From contig NZ_JAMXQU010000003.1 in the NCBI RefSeq assembly GCF_024054035.1, positions 124,001 through 188,000 on the forward strand: DNA of 64,000 nt, read 5' to 3'. This document shows positions 61,638-64,000 of the stretch, piece by piece. The notes beneath the pieces are model-generated. The model ran no database searches. It saw only the letters and a program-made list of their open reading frames with translations, and was not told the DNA's origin. The stretch is from Asaia lannensis NBRC 102526 (GTDB lineage Bacteria; Pseudomonadota; Alphaproteobacteria; Acetobacterales; Acetobacteraceae). Both the position numbers and the translations under genes were made by a program. Each line of letters opens with the position of its first letter. Positions within the stretch are counted from its first letter, which is position 1.

Positions 61638-62105
61638 ATGACTCTGTTCAATCCATACGCCCTGCGCGACGCCCTTCCCTCCGGCTTGCGGCTGCTCGGC
61701 CTCGACCCCGGTCAGAAAACGATCGGCCTCGCTCTAAGCGACGTCACGCTCATGCTCGCCTCACCCTATCTGAGCCTGAAGCGCCGCAAATTCGGCGAAA
61801 CAGCTGATGAAATCGGGCGCATTGTCAGAAAGGAGGGGATCGGTGGCCTGATCTGCGGATTGCCGCTCTCTCTCGACGGCTCGTTCGGTCCCGCAGCCCG
61901 CTCCGCACAGGACTGGATGACGGAACTCTCCAACCGTCTGGATCTGCCTGCCTGCTGCTGGGATGAGCGCCTGTCATCCAGCGCGGTCAATCGCTTCCTG
62001 ATTCAGGAAGCGGACATGACACGCAAAAGACGTGCCGAGGTCGTGGATAAAATGGCTGCCGCCTATACGCTGCAATCCTGGCTGGACGCCACCGCGCCAG
62101 CCTGA
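61638..62105 (+). CDS. ruvX: RuvX/YqgF-type Holliday junction resolvase-like protein
   Basis: A 155-residue RNase H-fold nuclease linked to 16S rRNA 5'-end processing. Catalytic positions are visible: Asp in LGLDPGQKTIGLALSD, the GLPLSLDGSFGPAA loop, Glu in CWDERLSSSAVNRFL and Asp in DKMAAAYTLQSWLD. Its position divergent from gatC fits the gene order of many alphaproteobacteria. Confidence 0.93.
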   Translation: MTLFNPYALRDALPSGLRLLGLDPGQKTIGLALSDVTLMLASPYLSLKRRKFGETADEIGRIVRKEGIGGLICGLPLSLDGSFGPAARSAQDWMTELSNRLDLPACCWDERLSSSAVNRFLIQEADMTRKRRAEVVDKMAAAYTLQSWLDATAPA

Positions 62106-62582
62106 GAGGGCGGATTTCGTCCCCAAATCCAGTCCAGCGCAGGTGAGTGGTATAAATGTGAAACGGAGCGTCTGCATCCGGCTCGCGTTAGTCAGCCGCG
62201 CACGAAAGCTCATGATCATTGATCCCGCCGGGGCCGTAAAGAGGCGTGGGGGTGCCCCCCAGAGACAATTACAGTGGAGCCTGGCGCTTGCCCGGCGTCA
62301 TCATGACCGGCAACGGGATCTCCTCGATAGTTGCCCCAAACCGCTTTTGCCAATCCGCACGACAACGGGGGATATTGCAGCACCGGCCACCTGATCCGCG
62401 CGGACGGCCCAGCTTGCCGAATCAATTCACTCGCGCACGGTCCGATGCGAGAAACATGCAGTCAGATAACCGCGATCGGTAACGCAGCTCAGGTACCCTC
62501 AGGCCAATGACGGTTTCCACCGTGTCCGCTGTCGCGCTTCACGCATTCTGTAATCCTGGCCGCCCCTCATCCGCTGGGCAGA
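62106..62582. other. Gap between ruvX and mqo without a clear gene
   Basis: No supported gene is seen in these 477 bp. On the minus strand, about 62424-62269, a frame reads like a protein tail (RCCNIPRCRADWQKRFG, then IEEIPLPVMMTPG) but has an in-frame stop before it and no start codon, so it may be a decayed gene fragment. Composition is like the neighbouring genes. Confidence 0.4.
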
Positions 62583-64000
62583 TCAGATCTTGAGTTTCGC
62601 ACCCGTGTCGGCACGGATCGTACGACATGCGGCTTCGTCACTGCGCAGATCGAGACCGTAACTCGGGATAATGGTGCGAAGACGCTCGCTCCATTCAGGC
62701 AGACGATCGGCAAAATTCTGTTGCACCACCTTGAGCGCAACGGATGCTGCAATCGACGCGCCGGGTGATGCACCGAGCACGGCGGCCAGACTATGGTCCT
62801 TTGTGCTCAGAACCTCTGTCCCGAATTTCAGCGTTCCACGCCCGTTTTCCGTCTTGATGATCTGAACACGCTGGCCGGCAACCGCGACACGCCAGTCATG
62901 AGAGCGGGCGGAGGGGTAAAATTCCTGAAGCGCCCTGAACCGTGCCGAAGGCTTCTGCATGACCTGTCCGATCAGGTAACGCACCAGATCGCGGTTATCG
63001 ACCATCACGTCGAACATTGCCTTCGCATTATCTGTCGTGATCGAGCGCGGAAGATCGCTCCACCGGCCGGATTTCAGGAATTTGGTCGTAAACCCTGCAT
63101 AAGGACCGAAAAGAAGATAAGGCCGCCCACCGATAATGCGCGTATCGAGATGAGGCACAGACATCGGGGGCGAACCCACCGCAGCCTTGCCATAAACCTT
63201 TGCCGTATGGCGCTGGCACAGATCGAGGTTGTCGGCATGGAGAAAGAGGCCACTGACCGGGAAGCCTGCATAGCCATGCGCCTCAGGCAGGTCCGCGCTT
63301 TTCAGCAGATCGAGCGCAGCACCACCCGCCCCCACGAACACAAATCCGGCCGAAACGGTCTTGGCCTCACCCGTCTCACGGTTCAGCACACTCACGCGCC
63401 AGCGACCGCCAGGCTCGCGGTCGAGTGCCGTGACCTTGTGACGATAATGCAGCGCAACGCCGCTCTCCTGGCGGAGTCTTGCAAACAGCTTGCGCGTCAG
63501 TGTCCCGAAATCGACATCCGTACCCTGCTCGACCCGCGTCGCTGCAACGGGCACACCCGGTCGACGACGCGCCATCATGAGCGGCGCCCATTGTGCGATC
63601 ACGGACGGGTCTTCGGAATAGCTCATGGTGTCAAAGCAGTGATGGCGCACCATGGCATCGTAGCGGGCGCGCAGGAACGCGACGTTCTCCTCACCCTGCA
63701 CAAAGCTCATATGGGGGCAGCGCCGTATGAATGCCGCCGGGTCGTCAATCCATCCTGCCGTGACCAGATGCGCCCAGAGCTGACGCGACAGATCGAACTC
63801 CGTATTGACGTCCAGCGCCTTGGCAATATCGATGCTGCCATCCTTGCGTCGGGACGTGTAGTTCAGCTCGCAATAGGCCGCATGTCCCGTGCCGGCGTTA
63901 TTCCATGCCTCGGAACTCTCCTTCGCGCAGGATTCGAGCGATTCGAACATCGTGATGGACAAGGAAGGATCCAGCGATCGTATGAGCGCCGCAAAGCTCG
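62583..64000 (-). CDS. mqo: Malate:quinone oxidoreductase (N-terminus cut by the window edge)
   Basis: FAD enzyme of the inner membrane that oxidises malate to oxaloacetate with quinone as acceptor, replacing or aiding NAD malate dehydrogenase. The visible part holds SITMFESLESCAKESSEAWNNAGTGHAAYCELNYT near the amino end, VGAGGAALDLLKSADLPEA and the C-terminal GASPGASIAASVALKVVQQNF. The frame stays open to the right edge (SFAALIRSLDPSLSITMF reads through), so the true start with the FAD-binding GxGxxS lies outside. TTG 63962 is not a start. Confidence 0.94.
   Translation of the reverse strand, partial: SFAALIRSLDPSLSITMFESLESCAKESSEAWNNAGTGHAAYCELNYTSRRKDGSIDIAKALDVNTEFDLSRQLWAHLVTAGWIDDPAAFIRRCPHMSFVQGEENVAFLRARYDAMVRHHCFDTMSYSEDPSVIAQWAPLMMARRRPGVPVAATRVEQGTDVDFGTLTRKLFARLRQESGVALHYRHKVTALDREPGGRWRVSVLNRETGEAKTVSAGFVFVGAGGAALDLLKSADLPEAHGYAGFPVSGLFLHADNLDLCQRHTAKVYGKAAVGSPPMSVPHLDTRIIGGRPYLLFGPYAGFTTKFLKSGRWSDLPRSITTDNAKAMFDVMVDNRDLVRYLIGQVMQKPSARFRALQEFYPSARSHDWRVAVAGQRVQIIKTENGRGTLKFGTEVLSTKDHSLAAVLGASPGASIAASVALKVVQQNFADRLPEWSERLRTIIPSYGLDLRSDEAACRTIRADTGAKLKI

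Overview
The window looks like chromosomal core sequence from an acetic acid bacterium (Acetobacteraceae, Alphaproteobacteria). The evidence is: a pyruvate decarboxylase of the Acetobacter type next to an FMN L-lactate dehydrogenase; an alpha-amino acid ester hydrolase of the A. turbidans type; a malate:quinone oxidoreductase; an E1-beta subunit that begins with a lipoyl domain; an alphaproteobacterial LexA operator (GAAC-N7-GAAC) in front of lexA; and G+C-rich coding sequence throughout. The genus cannot be fixed from sequence reading alone; Asaia, Kozakia, Gluconobacter and Acetobacter relatives all fit. No phage, plasmid, CRISPR array, toxin-antitoxin pair or intact insertion sequence was seen.

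Region 1 to 15.7 kb. pdhB (cut by the left edge) and pdhA follow trpC, trpD, trpG, trpE and ppiD, all on the minus strand. Diverging from ppiD are tpiA, secG, pyrG, kdsA, an OsmC-type gene, eno and ftsB; rpmG (minus) and lexA (plus) follow. In many alphaproteobacteria the order is lexA...trpC-trpD-ppiD | tpiA-secG-pyrG-kdsA-eno-ftsB-pdhA-pdhB. What is seen here is what one inversion of the trpC-to-ftsB block would give: pdhA now lies behind trpC, and lexA behind ftsB.

Region 15.7 to 31.4 kb. A MocR-type regulator diverges from a DMT exporter. There follow an unknown lipoprotein, pgsA and uvrC, a membrane dipeptidase, xthA, an orphan OmpR-type response regulator, a signal-less YkuD L,D-transpeptidase, a CPA-type cation/proton antiporter, an RsmB-like rRNA methyltransferase, guaB, and a CDP-glycerol glycerophosphotransferase-like gene.

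Region 31.4 to 42.7 kb. This holds the replication-initiation cluster (recF, dnaN, dnaA, with no gyrB after recF), rpsT and mutM on the minus strand. Diverging from mutM are ubiE, coaBC, dut and a two-gene ABC importer made of a fused double permease and an ATPase with a C-terminal AAA-associated domain. No solute-binding protein is nearby.

Region 42.7 to 64 kb. msrA, the alpha-amino acid ester hydrolase, ilvD and a probably exported 2H-phosphoesterase-like protein come first. Next is a LysR regulator diverging from pdc-lldD, which together convert L-lactate to pyruvate and then acetaldehyde; a 17-bp inverted repeat lies between regulator and pdc. Then come valS, a TolC-type outer-membrane protein, tRNA-Cys, a 746-bp gene-poor stretch, tRNA-Ser, the gatCAB operon, ruvX, and a malate:quinone oxidoreductase cut by the right edge.

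No wholly new system stands out. The points most worth following are the trpC/pdhA versus ftsB/lexA rearrangement, the LysR-pdc-lldD module with its candidate operator, the ester hydrolase, the exported 2H phosphoesterase, the signal-less L,D-transpeptidase, and the altered zinc finger of MutM.
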